NCBI RefSeq assembly: GCF_036850765.1 | Contig: NC_089493.1 | Coordinates: 299,080,349 to 299,144,348 of the forward strand | Source of the DNA: Saccopteryx bilineata | Taxonomy: Eukaryota > Chordata > Mammalia > Chiroptera > Emballonuridae | Length of the DNA: 64,000 nucleotides | Direction of reading: 5' to 3' | In this document: piece by piece, positions 1 through 11,957 of the stretch | Layout: every line of letters begins with the position of its first letter | How positions within the stretch are numbered: the stretch's first letter is position 1 | Made by a program: the position numbers and the translations under genes | The notes under the pieces: model-generated | Seen by the model: only the letters and a program-made list of their open reading frames with translations | Databases searched by the model: none | What the model was told of the DNA's origin: nothing

Positions 1-49
1 AAGGCAAAAACATGGGGAATAAGACTCTATACCGAGGGCACGGATCCAG

Positions 50-143
50 TGTCGGGAGCCGATCAACAACTGCTGGCTGATAAGGTCACAGCAGAAGAAG
101 ATACAAAACTGCTGATTGACAACATCACAGCAGAGAAGATTTA
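50..143 (+). mobile_element. 5' end fragment of an ERVK-like LTR
   Basis: The stretch starts TGTCGGGAGCCGATCAAC exactly like the LTR that starts at 278, and carries two of the same 38-bp-type units (CTGCTGGCTGA...GTCACAGCAG). It stops after about 94 nt, where sequence matching the duplicated block at 49.09 kb begins. It is a truncated copy of the LTR family described next. Confidence 0.6.
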
Positions 144-277
144 GGACCCCAGACACAGACCCTATGTTTCTCCACCTAAACAATAGACCCCAAACAAAAT
201 CAGACCCTAGGCCTCAGGCACCAGACCAAACACTCTTCTGCAGACCCAAGTCAGACCCTAGAGCCCAAGTGCCAGAC

Positions 278-1632
278 TGTCGGGAGCCGATCAACCACTG
301 CTGGCTGACAAGGTCACAGCAGGAGAAGACCCACAACTGCTGGCTGACAAGGTCACAGCAGAAGATCAAAAACTGCTGATTGATAAAGTCACAGCAGAGA
401 AGACCAATGGCTGCTGGTTGCCAATGTCACCGCAGTGAAGACCAATGGCTGCGGGTTGACAAAGTCACCGCAAAGGAAAGGCACAACGATACTTTCCCCT
501 TTGACCTTTTGAATTAATCTGGCCTTATATCTCCCCTTTTTCTGGGTGTGTGCTATTATTTGTGGCACAGGGATAATAGTACCATGCTTTCCCTGTAGAT
601 TTGTAGTAATTTTTTTGGAAATGAAACAGAAAGTGTAAGTTTTACAAAAATGCCTGTAAGTCCCTTGAACTAGGCTCGTAAATATAAGAGGCTGGCCATA
701 ATATCCCTCATAAAGGGTTAAGTTTGTAGGAGAATTTCTTCTTATTGATTATGTTAGAAAGAATAAAGTTAGAACTTAACTAGTGTATGAATATAGTAAA
801 TGAATAAAGTTTAACTAGACATTAGAATCTTAGGTAAAGTGTAGTAAAGTGGCCTGTTGCGTGGCTTGGATGGGAGTGCAGTCAGCAAGAAAAGAATGTT
901 TTGCTAAGAGACTTGTTTTATGACTAAAGGCAGTTGCTGGGCTTTCTCAGTGAGACATTCTCATGAGATTTATATACTTTCCCAAGGTTTTTCATTCAGA
1001 TAATAGAGGAATATGGAAGAATCCATAGAAGCAATAGCAATTAATGCCTTCTGATATTATGTTGCTACTAAGCTATTTTGCAGGTGCACTCTATATATCT
1101 TTAAGCAATAGTTACTCTTGATGTTATGACAATTTCTTAATAAGCAAGCCTTTTGAAGTCTTGTGAGAAAAATTAGGACACTGCATGAACTCAAGGCCAT
1201 TTGCCTGAGCAAGCGGTGGTCCTTTGCTAGTCCTTAATGATTTCATCTGCTAATCTCTCTCTGCGCCCTTGACTCACAACAACAGTGAAGAAGAGTTATT
1301 AATTAGTACTAATCTTTTAGAAGTTTGTACCAATATTGTTATTGCTATTGTATAACTGTACTTTGAATAACTTACCACCTGATTTATAGTTTATAGATAT
1401 GAATTAACTGTTATCTGGAAACATGTAACCATAGTGAAACAAAATACCATGTGATTGTAACTTAGTGTGTATGCATAAAAAGAAAGCTAGACCAGCATTT
1501 AGCAGAGATGCCTGGCAGTAAATGCTAACTAGAGAATAAAGAGAAAGAAAATTCAGCTCTCTCACTCGAATTTTGCCAATGCTGTCTCCTCCTGTGGGAT
1601 CCCTGGATCCCCCCCGGGGCTGGACCCCAGCA
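278..1632 (+). mobile_element. Class II (ERVK-like) solo LTR with 6-bp target duplication
   Basis: The element begins TGTCGGG and ends CCCCAGCA, and is flanked by CCAGAC on both sides (272-277 and 1633-1638). The paralogous block near 49.22 kb runs straight through this point without the insert, so it acts as an empty site. A 6-bp target duplication is typical of ERVK/class II integration. No primer site or internal genes are seen, so a solo LTR formed by recombination is the simplest reading. Its 5' part is a tandem array (next entry). Confidence 0.75.
286..478 (+). repeat. 38-bp tandem repeats at the 5' end of the LTR
   Basis: About five head-to-tail units follow the pattern CTGCTGGCTGACAAGGTCAC, then AGCAGAGAAGACCA. 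The later units drift (GCTGGTTGCCAATGTCACCG). They lie in U3, where enhancer-like repeats are common in LTRs; the enhancer role is inference. Confidence 0.8.
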
Positions 1633-1687
1633 CCAGACACCAGAGACTGACACAAGAACTTGCACACCAGATGCCTGGCATTACATA

Positions 1688-3726
1688 CGTTGGTTAAATA
1701 AGTTTGTAAATATAATATATATATTTGCTTGCTTATAGTTTGCAATGGGTGTGGAAGACAGGCTGTAAGTTGACAAAGTCATTATAGCCTAAGACTTAGT
1801 TTTAAGAATAAGCTTTTTCCTACACCCTTGACTGCTGCATGATGTGGGGTGGTACACTCTTATGAGAAATCGCATTATGCCTCAGATAAGTGACTTTGTA
1901 TCAGAGACTTCCTTGTTTGTATATGGAAATAAGGTTTTGATTTCTACACTATAAAATGGATTTCTATTTGGTGTAGTCTGTGGTAATGCAAACCTGCACG
2001 GGCCAGATGGCTGTGATGGTGGCCATGGCTACTGGCTTTCCTGTTGGCATAGTTTTCAGGATTTGATAGAGATTGTTATGAGGCTACTAACACCTTTGAG
2101 CGGTAAAGTAGAGGACTGGCTTCTGTTACAGTTCCCCATGACTGTCCTTCTGGGGGCCTTAGGCTGGCTGACTTGTATAGCCATGCATAAGAAAACCAAG
2201 AGCTCAGTAATATAGGCTGCCTGGGACCCACAAACCGAGCAGTGGAAGGAGCTGGAGCAAACGTGGGGAAAAAATGCCGGCCCTGGAGCTGGAGCAAGTA
2301 CCGGAGAAGGCCGACCAGGTTCATGAAATTTGCTTGGAAATGGAACAGCTGCTGGAGAAGCAATCACAGGTTCGTGAGTTGCAGATTGCTCTAGATGTTG
2401 TGGAGAGCCAGCAGCAGCAGGAGGCCCAGGGCTCAAGCCCAACAGCAGGAGCTGATATTTTCAGTTCCTCTTTGGAGGATGAAGAGAATCGGTCTGGACT
2501 TGTGGTCTGCAATATCCAGAAGGTAAGAGCCCAGCAGCAAGGACTACCTACTAGGTTTCTGGTAGTTCTGTGCTTTTGGGATATAGGAGATGTTGCCATC
2601 ATGCTCTCCAGAGCAAAGATGAAAATACTGACTCCCATTTCCACATGCTACTCTTTGGGAGAGTTTAAGACCTCCCAGAACAGCAGGGATGAGGGGGGTG
2701 GCTGAGGCCCCATGTGTGTGTACTGATTACTGGCCTACAAATGGAGTGGGCACTAGCTTCTTTGTTGGATGGACTTACAGATTTTGGACAATGTGAAATA
2801 ATTTGATAGGGGTGGGGGCGGCTTTGCTGGGGGTCGCCCCTGCCCCAGGAAGCTTTTCAAATGGCTAGAAAGGCCAAAGACATTTTATGCTTTTGGCAAA
2901 ATACTCAGAGACTGGTAAAATGTATCTTTGTAATTGTCAAAATTATATAATTTGTCATGTATTATAATGTATGTAATATGCCTAATTTCCTTGTGCAGGA
3001 ATACCTGTGCTTTAGATTGTGAAGTGAGCAAAAGGGGTAAAATATTGGTCAATATAATATATATGTTTATTTGCTTATATGATAGTTTGCATTGGGTATG
3101 GAATACAGGCTGTAAGCAGGCAGGGTCATTATAGCCTAAGGCTTAGTTTTAAGACTAAGCTTTTTCCTACACTCTTGACTGTTGCATAATGGGAGGAGAT
3201 GCACTCTTTGAAAAATCCCATTATGCTTCAGATAAGTGACTTTGATTCAGAGACTTTCTTGTTTGTATATTGGATTACAGGTTTTGATTTCTGCACTATA
3301 AAGTGGGACAGACCAGGACCTTGCTCTCTCTCAGCTCCTGAGATTAGCATTAGAGAGGAGAGCAGAGAAAGGCCACGTGGAGAATAAAAGAAGCAGTCAA
3401 GATGGCAGAGTGCTGAAGGAGAAGACAGTTTGTGCAGAGTTTATGCAGAGAGAAGGAATGAGATGGGGAACAGAATGAATAAGGCTGCTGAGGTTAGAAA
3501 CCTTTGATTCTAGGAAACTCGAATAAGTCAGTGCCTTTGGGAGCCCTGAATAGAAAGGAAAGTGTTTCCCCACTGTGTGTATTTCTTGTCTGCTGGGTGC
3601 AAGCTAGAATTAAAGGCAATAGCCCACCAGTTCTTGGTTCCATTGTTTCATTACCGTCTCTCCGAATCTAATGCAAACCTGCACAGACCAGGCAGCTCTA
3701 TTGGTGGCCGTGGCTATTGGCTTTTC
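1688..3726 (+). mobile_element. Degenerate LTR retroelement with two diverged LTRs
   Basis: Two direct repeats bracket this insert: about 1700-2045 and 3045-3722. They share blocks such as GTTTGCAATGGGTGTGGAA, a run around TTATAGCCTAAGACTTAG, and ATGCAAACCTGCAC. The paralogue at 49.26 kb lacks the whole stretch: ATTACAT at 1681-1687 and ACATCTTATG at 3727 join there without a gap. ACAT is the likely target duplication. LTR ends cannot be fixed to the base because the terminal TG/CA are eroded. Between the LTRs there is only about 1 kb with one short coiled-coil ORF, so most of gag-pol is missing. Confidence 0.6.
2274..2705 (+). CDS. Short gag-like coiled-coil ORF inside the LTR element
   Basis: This 143-residue ORF has a Glu/Gln/Leu-rich N-terminal half (MEQLLEKQSQVRELQ, then a QQQQ stretch) that should form a coiled coil. 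It is followed by an acidic segment with SSSLEDEEN. The C-terminal third looks like read-through into non-coding sequence. It lies between the two LTRs on their sense strand, so a Gag or accessory remnant is likely. I do not recognise the family and see no zinc knuckle or protease motif. Confidence 0.35.
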   Translation: MPALELEQVPEKADQVHEICLEMEQLLEKQSQVRELQIALDVVESQQQQEAQGSSPTAGADIFSSSLEDEENRSGLVVCNIQKVRAQQQGLPTRFLVVLCFWDIGDVAIMLSRAKMKILTPISTCYSLGEFKTSQNSRDEGGG

Positions 3727-5270
3727 AACATCTTATGGCTAGAGCAGTGTGTGGGCCCCACACTGGAAACCAGGACATGGAGACACACACAGAGGTTCCC
3801 TACACAGATGACACACAGCTCAACACAGATTCAATCACAGATGCCACAGACTGAATCCACATCTGGAACTGAGACCCCACAGCTAAACTCCAGACATGGA
3901 GCCAGGCAACAAACCCGAGTTTCCACACAACAGATGCAAGATCTCAACTAGGTTCTTACCATGCAAACACAGCTGGGACTCAATGCAAAAAACTCATGAC
4001 TCTCTTAGTCCAAGCAGGTAGCTTCTCAGATGTGTCTTTATGCCACTGTAAATGAGAAAGCACTACATAATTCCACCAAACTCTACAAAAATTAACAAAA
4101 CATCTGACAGTGAACAAAAATAACAGTAACCCAGCTGGCAGATGTCCATGTCTCAGCTGCAGTACTTCCCTGACTTTAATTTTTTGTCCTTTATATTCAC
4201 ATGCCAAGCTCACTGACAGGATGAGGAATAAAAAACAGACAAACACATTTTACTTGTACCTTGTAAGTCCCAACAGCTGTGCTAATAATCAAATCAACTT
4301 AATCAAATGAACAAGAGATACTCAACATATAATACATGCTCAAAGTGAACTCATATTCATACAAGACAGGAAAGTAACAGGGGGTTCTCTCACGGGAAGA
4401 AGGCTCTGCTTAGTAAAACTAAGGGGTTGTGCCCATAAGCTATGGGTCCAGGCATTGTGGAAGGGATACCGCCTGACACAGGGAATCCTGTCACATGGGT
4501 TCTGTTCCCTGTGAGCATAGGAAACAGGCCCACCAGAGAGAAGGCGGTCCTGTCACATTAGGTCTGGAACCTGTGAGTGTGAGGAAAGGTCCCTCTCTGA
4601 GAGAGTAAGGAGGACATCACGTCATTTTTGATCCACGTGAGTGCAAGAAAAGGTCTTTCCCTGAAAGCATAGGGCATCCCATCACACATGCTCTGTGTCA
4701 TTTGACGGTGTGGAAGGGTCACAACTGAGAGAGTAGAGGGTCTGTGTTTGACCCCATTGCCTCTGGAGCCTGTGATGTAAGAAGGGGGCCCTAACAAAGG
4801 AGTCATGGTGCAGCGTTGCTGGGTTTTCTGACTGTGGTGAGGGGCCCCACCTAGGAGGGGGTCATGTGAGCTTTGGATTTTGTCTCGTGGAGAAGAGTCC
4901 CACCTGACAGAGTGGTGAGCTTTCTCCCATGTGCTTTAGTTCTTACCATTATGGAGACACACACATCCAGAGCTGGGGGTGATGGGAGGCGCCTTGGACA
5001 TTCACTGTGTCCCGGCAACAGGACAATAGCGGATGCTCGGTAAACGCGTGCTGTTCCCACGGTGCACACTAGATGGCAGCAGAGAAGATTGTTTGCTCTG
5101 TACCCAGTGTGTGCATGGATCCACTCAGCATGGAGAGTCCGGTCACATCGGCTCTGCTTCCTCTGAATGTGCCCAGGGGTCTTCCCTGAGAAAGTACGGA
5201 CCCCTGACACATCAGATCTGACCCTGTCATTGGGTGCAGGGGTCCCACCCGAGATTAGGGGGTCTTTTCA
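3727..5270. repeat. Segmental-duplication block A (matches 49.26-50.84 kb)
   Basis: This stretch resembles 49263-50840 along most of its length: shared runs include GTGTGGGCCCCAC, the ACACACAGAGG stretch and GTGAGCATAGGAAACAGG. The order and strand are the same. The copy at 49.7 kb contains an extra SINE. No gene is apparent; ORFs here are short and not conserved between the two copies. Confidence 0.8.
4380..5270 (+). repeat. Diverged tandem array, about 65-bp period
   Basis: Units recur about every 62-68 bp. Each has CACAT-N-GGTCTG, then CCTGTGAGTGTGAGGAAAGG, then CCCTGAGAGAGTAAGG and a GTCCTGTC spacer. About ten units are visible, each with many substitutions. The paralogous block at 50.13-50.84 kb keeps the same array. 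In one frame units read C-E-C-K-E-R-S-F, which faintly recalls C2H2 finger halves, but the period is too short for intact 28-residue fingers. Confidence 0.6.
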
Positions 5271-5498
5271 CGAGTCCTCCAACTGCGGCAACCAGTAAAT
5301 GCTTACGTAAATGGAACAACAAATCTCTCTCTCTCATCAATAAACATTTTTTAAAGCTGAAGGCCTGGCTACTGGAATTGGCTGCAACTGATGCTGGTGG
5401 ACCCTTCTTTCTCTTCCATACTGCGGGGGAAACGGGAGTTCAGACACGTCACCGGGTAGCCCACGGTAGTGGTTTCCATTCCATTTTCCTTCCTTCAG

Positions 5499-5533
<35 letters not shown>

Positions 5534-6189
5534 ACCTTGTCACACCCAGGCTCTCTGTTCTGAAAGCCTCAGTCCTCTCTTACTGTACCTTACTTAACCA
5601 TAGGCACGCACCCCCTCTCCCTTACCCACCTCTTCATAGTGCCCCTCACAACAGCTCCTGTCCTCCTTCCAAACACAGGCCACAGCCCCTTCCCTTCTCA
5701 CCCTGGGTTTCTCCAGCCCAGAAGTGATGCCGTCGCACCTGCTTCCACCTCCGCTTACACTACACCACTCACCTTGCCCAGCCTGGGCCCTCCTCTCACC
5801 TCCCACCAGAGCTGCGCTCCTTCCCCCACTGTCTCATCGCTCCCCTCCCCCACGTGGCAGCGTCCTAGTCACTTGTTTCTCTGGAGGTTATTTGTCTGGA
5901 CATCACCACCTTCTCCCATCAATGTTCCTCCCCTAGAACCTTGGCAGCCTGTGCCCTGTCCGGCCTGACAGCCCGAACGACTTCTGCCACCACATCCGCC
6001 CATGCAGATTCATCCGCACTGGACATCTCAGGTGCTGACACCGCGGGGAGGGAAAAGCAGAGGAGAGACGGACAAAGGCTGGGGGAGGCTGTGATCTGAG
6101 AAGTGCTTCTGGAACCTGGCCGGCTGGGGGAGGCTTCAGGACCAGTGAGCCCTGAGCTGAGCTGAGCAGCTGGGGCAGGGCTGCCCAGC
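5271..6189. other. No gene recognised; contains a (CT)n run at 5498-5529
   Basis: Overlapping short ORFs on both strands show no domain, splice pattern or conservation with the paralogous block at 51.3 kb, which lacks most of this stretch. The pure CT dinucleotide repeat at 5498-5529 is a simple microsatellite. Confidence 0.5.
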
Positions 6190-6910
6190 AGTGGCGTGGC
6201 TGGACTCATGCTGGCTGAAGTGCACCCCTCACCCCAGAAACCCCAGTACCTCTCACAGGCTGGTGAGAAGCCATGCCCAGGTCTCTCCTTGCCCTTGACC
6301 TCAGGGTGCCCTCTGCCCTTTCTTCCTGCTGGAGCCAGGAAGAAAGAAGTGGCTCCAGGTCTCTCCTCACCTGTTTCCAGAGGCTCCAGCTGCCCATGAG
6401 ATGCTGGGCTACAGTCAGAAAAACACAATTCTCCTCCAGGTCTCTCCTGGCCCCTTCCTACAGAAACCTCTCCTGACCATCATTCTGGCTAAAGCAGGGG
6501 TGGAAATTCAGCCCTAGATGACCCCTTACCCACAACAAGCTACTGCAGCTGTGATGCAGAATTCTGCTCATGGTCTTTCCTGGTCAGTGAACTGAAGACT
6601 CCCTGTGCTATTCACACCCTGGCCTGAGCAAGGAGGGAGAATTCACTGGCCGTTCTCTCCTTCCAGTTATCCCATGCCCCCATCCAAGAGATGCATGCAG
6701 AGGAGATATATATTCTTCTCTGGTCTCTCCTCATTCCTTAGCTAAAACATCTGCTCTGCCCTCACACACTGACCTCAAGCCTCCATGGAAAACATGCACA
6801 AGGTCAGCCGCCTCCTTCTCCAGACGTCCCATCTTCTCTTCCATGGTTGCTGGGAATTGGGATAGAAAGTCTGCCTCCAGGTGTCACCTCACTCCTCACC
6901 CCAGGACAGC
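6190..6910. repeat. Cryptic tandem array, about 80-bp period
   Basis: A unit core close to CTCCAGGTCTCTCCTCACC recurs near 6277, 6355, 6435, 6570, 6650, 6720 and 6877. It is often preceded by GAATTCT-like bases. Read on the - strand the core gives G-E-E-R-P, spaced 27 codons apart, reminiscent of the TGE(K/R)P linker of C2H2 arrays. The zinc-binding Cys and His are absent, so a decayed zinc-finger origin is only a hypothesis. Confidence 0.5.
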
Positions 6911-7430
6911 AGATGTCAGACATGTGAATCTAGGGAACAAACCTCTCAGGGACTTTCTCCTATCGCTTATAAAAGTTCTCCTTTCTGGAGCTTGGAACAC
7001 GAATCTAGGCTCCGAACTTGGCTCTGCTGCCTTGAAGCCTGTGAGATTAGACCGCACCATGGTCAATAAACTGGGACCACAGTGTGCTTCTGAATCTGCT
7101 TTGCATCTATAGGAAGGGCTCACAAAATGTGGCCCCATGGAACAGTTCATCTAATTTGAGACATGAGGCATGTACCTCAGGAATGGCCTTGGTACCCTAT
7201 TTGGGTCCTCACAAGCTGCCTGTAGCTGTTCCCCACTCCCTCTCACCTCATCCCCTCCACTTACCTAGTATCACACATTGCTTACTTCACATCTGGATTC
7301 TGACATGTGAACAGAAATAGAGCCCATATCTACTAAGAGAGACTCCATCCAAGGTGTATGAAACAGCTGGGAGAACAGCTATTCTGCTACAGACTGGATT
7401 TCCCCATCTTCTTCTCTTCTTGATGGTTGG
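6880..7430. repeat. Segmental-duplication block B (matches 51.43-51.96 kb)
   Basis: Shared anchors with the right-hand copy are CCAGATGTCAGACATGTG-like and GGAACAAACCT sequence near 6905, CTGTTCCCCAC near 7210, and ACAGAAATA followed by CACTGACAGA-like sequence near 7310. The last about 220 bp (7207-7430) occur again at 9467-9690, on the other side of the env relic. Confidence 0.75.
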
Positions 7431-8917
7431 GATGAGGACTGTGCTAAAGATCATTGTAACCCTACTATCATTACTATTAAGAAGCCTAAAGACCCAAGTT
7501 GGAATTCAGGAAAAACCTGAGGGCTAAGATTATATGTAACTGAACATGATCCTGGTACCTTTTTCACCATTAGAAAGCTTCCTACAAAGAACAGACCTTT
7601 CCTAATAGGAGTAGGGAACGGGCTGCCACCTAGGCCCCCTGTCAGCCTTCCAGCAGCACACACTCTGGCAGCACCAAAACTCCCAGACAGTAAGACAGGC
7701 CTAGACCACAGTGGAGCTACCAAGACTCCTACTGTAGACTCTTTCCCAATAGAGCCAGAGGAGCAGGACCATAAATTACCTATTTACACTCCCAGCCCAT
7801 TACTGGAAAGACCACACCACCAAGAGACGTATGCCCTAGATTTATTAGATAAGGTATTCCCCTTCTTTAACAAGACACAGCCTGAAATTACAGAATCTTG
7901 TTGGCTTTGCCTTAGTCCCAGACCCCCTTTCTATGTAGGGCTTGGAGCCAACACCTTGAGGGAAGGGGAACTGGCTCCTACTACAGTAACCCTTACGAGG
8001 GACCGGTAACAGGATCAGATGAAAGATTGTGTCTCAGAAGGATCTCTCACTTTAGCAGAGTTCCATGGGAAAGGAACCTGCTACCTCTTAGCAAATTTCA
8101 CCTTAGGTAATTCCAATTACAGTGACTATTGCCTTAACCAAGAAACCCTACTCACCACTCTAGAGGACCCAAAAGTGACGAAGGCACCTGAAGGACTATA
8201 GTTTGTGTGTACTCAAGGCATCTTCAAGTGTATAGTCCCCACTCATGCTGAACTTTGTGTAAGTGCTTACATTATTCCACAGGTATATCAGTATGGGGGA
8301 AATCCTGAATTCCTTGTGGCTCACCCGAGGTGGGAAAAATGAGCTCCATTTCTTATCCCTATCATAGCTACCATAGGAATTGTAGGGTCAGCAGCAGTAG
8401 GGACAGCATCCCTCATTCAAGGGGAACTAACCCTCAGACAGCTATCCAAGACATTTTCCAAAGATATTGCACTTCTCCAAAACTAGGTAATATACCTCGA
8501 GAAGCAAATAGACTCCCTAGCCGAGGTAACCCTTCAGAATAGGAGAAAACTAGACCTCCTCCTACTCGAGCAAGGAGGACTGTGTGCTGCTCTAAGAGAA
8601 GAAGGCTGTTTTTATGCTAACCACTCTAGAGTAATTAGAGAGAATATCAAGGTACTTGCAAACAGATTAGAAAATAGGAACTTAGAAGAAAATGACCCAG
8701 GATGGTATGCCGCTATGTTCAGAACTTCCTCTTGGCTAACCACTCTTATATCTACAATTGCTGGGCCATTACTGATACTTTTGTTATCTCTCACTATTGG
8801 GCCTGTAGTTATTAATAAACTTACATTTATTAAGGAAAGAATCGAGACTGTAAAAGTGATGGTTCTGTATCAACCTACCTACATTATCCTTCCTGCTGAT
8901 GAAGAATCAAGGGTTTG
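7431..8917 (+). pseudogene. Endogenous gammaretrovirus-like env relic (3' part of SU plus TM)
   Basis: The decoded fragments have the order of a class I retroviral envelope. A proline-rich surface-subunit stretch comes first, then the CWLC motif near 7901, then the transmembrane subunit. The latter has a glycine/alanine-rich fusion-type stretch near 8390, a heptad-rich segment followed by the QNRRKLDLL-type region near 8535, a cysteine cluster, and a hydrophobic membrane span near 8740-8830. It is broken: in-frame stops near 7530, 8199 and 8342 and frameshifts around 7985-8020 and 8480-8500. In the cysteine cluster the first Cys of the usual CC pair is replaced by Gly. The signal peptide and N-terminal SU are missing. 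It cannot encode an envelope protein. Confidence 0.85.
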
Positions 8918-9466
8918 ATTTATGCCCTAATAGGAGTAGGGAATGTAAGGACCAAGAGAAGATCAGAAAATAAGCAGGGCACTAATGGAACAGGGAACTT
9001 AAGGGTTACAGGCAGGTCCTGCTCCTGTTCTGTTAGGAGTAACGTGCCCAAGGTTGTTCAAGAAGCAGAGACAGATAGGGACTCTGGGAAGCTGAAAGAG
9101 AAGAGAAAAAAACAGGAAAAAGAGACAAACGTTTGCATTCTATTGGTTAAAAGACCTTATCAGAAGTTTAGGTTTGGAATTCGCCAATGAGCTAGACCCC
9201 AGCCCCTGTTGCTATGCTATGTGCAGCCCCCTTAGGAAATAGGTTACCGCCACATCTGCTTCTGTATGAGGGAGGCTTGCTTGCTTAGCTTATAAAAAGA
9301 TTTAGCTGTGAGCGCTAGGTGCGATTCCCATCTGTAGCTCCTTGTGAGCATGGTGTCTCTGGACACCTCGGGAATTTTCCCCTGAGCAGGTTAAACTGGC
9401 CAATAAAGTTACATCTATACTCCTGAAAGTCTCCGACGTTTGTTCTTGACCCAGTGGATGCTACAC
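8918..9466 (+). mobile_element. 3' LTR of the env-bearing ERV
   Basis: Sequence after the env stop has LTR features: a TATA-like CTTATAAAAAGA near 9290, a polyadenylation signal AATAAAG near 9402, and the terminal ...GATGCTACA at 9466. Block CCACATCTGCTTCTGTATGA near 9250 is shared with the solo LTR at 32.98 kb, so the two belong to related families. The 5' limit is not clear because no polypurine tract is preserved. Confidence 0.6.
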
Positions 9467-10245
<779 letters not shown>

Positions 10246-10499
10246 AAATTGCATCTCCACAGCCATAGCTATTACATGGGTCATATCACAGCTCTGAGGG
10301 GACTTCAGAAGGAGTTTACTGACCCCTTCCCTCGCAAGAGTAATCTGTACAGATGTAACTGGTTAAACAAATTCTTTGCTTTCACAATAAGAGATGAGCT
10401 AGACAAACGGTTGCTTAAGTGCTATGGGAATGTCAACATCAATCCTCCATGGTCTCTTGGCCTCCTGTTCTAATAAATCTTATCACCATAACACTATGA

Positions 10500-10678
10500 A
10501 GACCGCCTGACCTGTGGTGTGCAGTGGATAAAGCTTTGACCTGGAACGCTGAGGTTGCTGGTTCAAAACCCTGGGCTTGCCTGGTCAAGGCACATATGGG
10601 AGTTGATGCTTTCTGCTCCTCCTCTCTCTCTCTCTCTCTTTCTCTCTCTCCTCTCTAAAATGAATAAAGTTTAAATAA
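10500..10678 (+). repeat. SINE A (tRNA-derived)
   Basis: The head is CCTGACCTGTGGTG, with a B-box-like GGTTCAAAACC, a TC-rich body and an A-rich AATAAAGTTTAAAT tail. AACACTATGAAGACC is duplicated around it. The orthologous insertion sits at 26069-26246 in the other copy. Confidence 0.9.
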
Positions 10679-11215
10679 AAAACTATGAGACCACATACCA
10701 CATTCCCCCCGTCACTGAAAACAGAGAGTTCCAGGAGAGCCACAGAGAACTTACTCTCATGCACAGAAACTCAACCCTTGGAAATGTGGAAGTCTGGAGT
10801 CAATCTACTTAGCTTACTGCCCAGGGGGAGGGATTTGAGACAGACTCACCAGGAAAGGAATTTCCTTGATTCACAGGAAGTGGAGCCTTTTTTTCTAGTA
10901 GGCTCACAACCCTCCTTCCTGGGCTTCTCTTGGCTCCTGTCATATTTCCTCACCTCTGTGTCTCAGTGGTGTAAACCAGGGAAGAACATGTGCTTGTGCT
11001 TGTGCATGTCTGTGTACCTGGCTCAGTCTGGGCACCTGGTCTCCCTCACTCTCCTCACTGGCCTCTATAGGGTGAGCATCTCATGGTGCATACCACATGG
11101 ACTCCAGATCATTCAATAGTTGCTTTGAATCTCAGCTCTGCCCTCACCATCTGTGCTACCTAAGGCAAGATTCTCACCTTCCATTTTTCTTTATTTTATT
11201 CTATAAAATGAGAAT

Positions 11216-11530
11216 GGTGCCTGACAAGCAGAGGAGCAGTGAATAAAGCACTAAACTGGGACACAGAGGAGTCAGATTCAAACCCCCAAGCTCGCCAGCT
11301 TGATTGAGCGTGAGGTTGCAGGCTTCAGTGTGGAATCATAGACATGACCCCATGATTGCTGGTTTGAGCCCAAGGTTGCTGGATTGAGCTCCTGGTCAAG
11401 GCATATATGAGAGCAATCAATGAACAACTAAGGAGCCCAAATAAAGAATTGATGCTTCTCATCTTTCTCCCTTCCTGTCTTTCCCTATCTGTCACTCTGT
11501 CGGTCTCATGCAAAAAAAAAGAAAGAAAGA
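11216..11530 (+). repeat. SINE C (tRNA-derived, long body)
   Basis: Head GCCTGACAAGCAGAGGAGC, then the type C body with GAATCATAGACATGACCCC and the tail phrase GCAATCAATGAACAAC, ending in AAAGAAAG. Older and more diverged than the A and B copies. Confidence 0.8.
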
Positions 11531-11566
11531 AAAAATTGCTTCTCTCCACTATATAAAACTGTCCTC

Positions 11567-11640
11567 TTGATGTTCCGCTTATCTGTCAGACATTATCCTT
11601 ACTGGACTATCGCCCCTGAGACAGGAATTCCAATTCTTTT
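11567..11640 (+). mobile_element. Fragment of ERV-F 5' LTR
   Basis: CCTCTTGATGTTCCGCTTAT through CCCCTGAGACAGGAATTCCAA matches the start of the LTRs at 27.09, 33.74, 41.69 and 47.86 kb. It ends where similarity to unrelated sequence begins, so the duplication captured only the edge of the provirus that follows PRDM9 at 27 kb. Confidence 0.8.
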
Positions 11641-11957
11641 TTGGAGAAAAAAAGTGCCAGAGAATACCTGAGGTATTTAAGAAATAAAATAATATTCTAT
11701 CTGTTGTGGTGACAACACTAGAAGTCTTTTCTTTGCTCTTGACAGTCAGGGGCATAAACACTATTTCTAATAGTTTAGCACAAAGTGACCCCTTTTCTAA
11801 CATGTACTTTTTCTTGTGCTGTGGCAGCAGTCCAGACTGAGAAACCACCTAAGCTCTGGGCATCAGTATTTATCTGAGCCTGGGTCACCACTCACAAGCT
11901 AGGTTCCTTTGGTCACAGAATACCTCCCAGGGTCCTTGTTTCATCACTTGTAAATTT

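Larger units (their letters stand above)
10246..11566 (+). repeat. Duplicate of PRDM9 3' flanking DNA (matches 25818-27090)
   Basis: Colinear with the DNA just after the PRDM9 array at 25818-27090, including the apparent small ORF starting MHLHSHSYYMGH in both, the same SINE A insertion at the same site, a MIR scrap and the same SINE C. The match ends inside ERV-F LTR sequence at about 11640. Here CTAATAAATC near 10470 has an AATAAA that the main locus lacks. Confidence 0.9.

Noticed and set aside
10249..10473. Conserved small gene starting MHLHSHSYYMGH (also at 25821)
   Set aside because: The frame is shared only because both copies come from one duplication. It follows stop-ridden finger scraps, so it is more likely finger-array 3' sequence than a separate gene.
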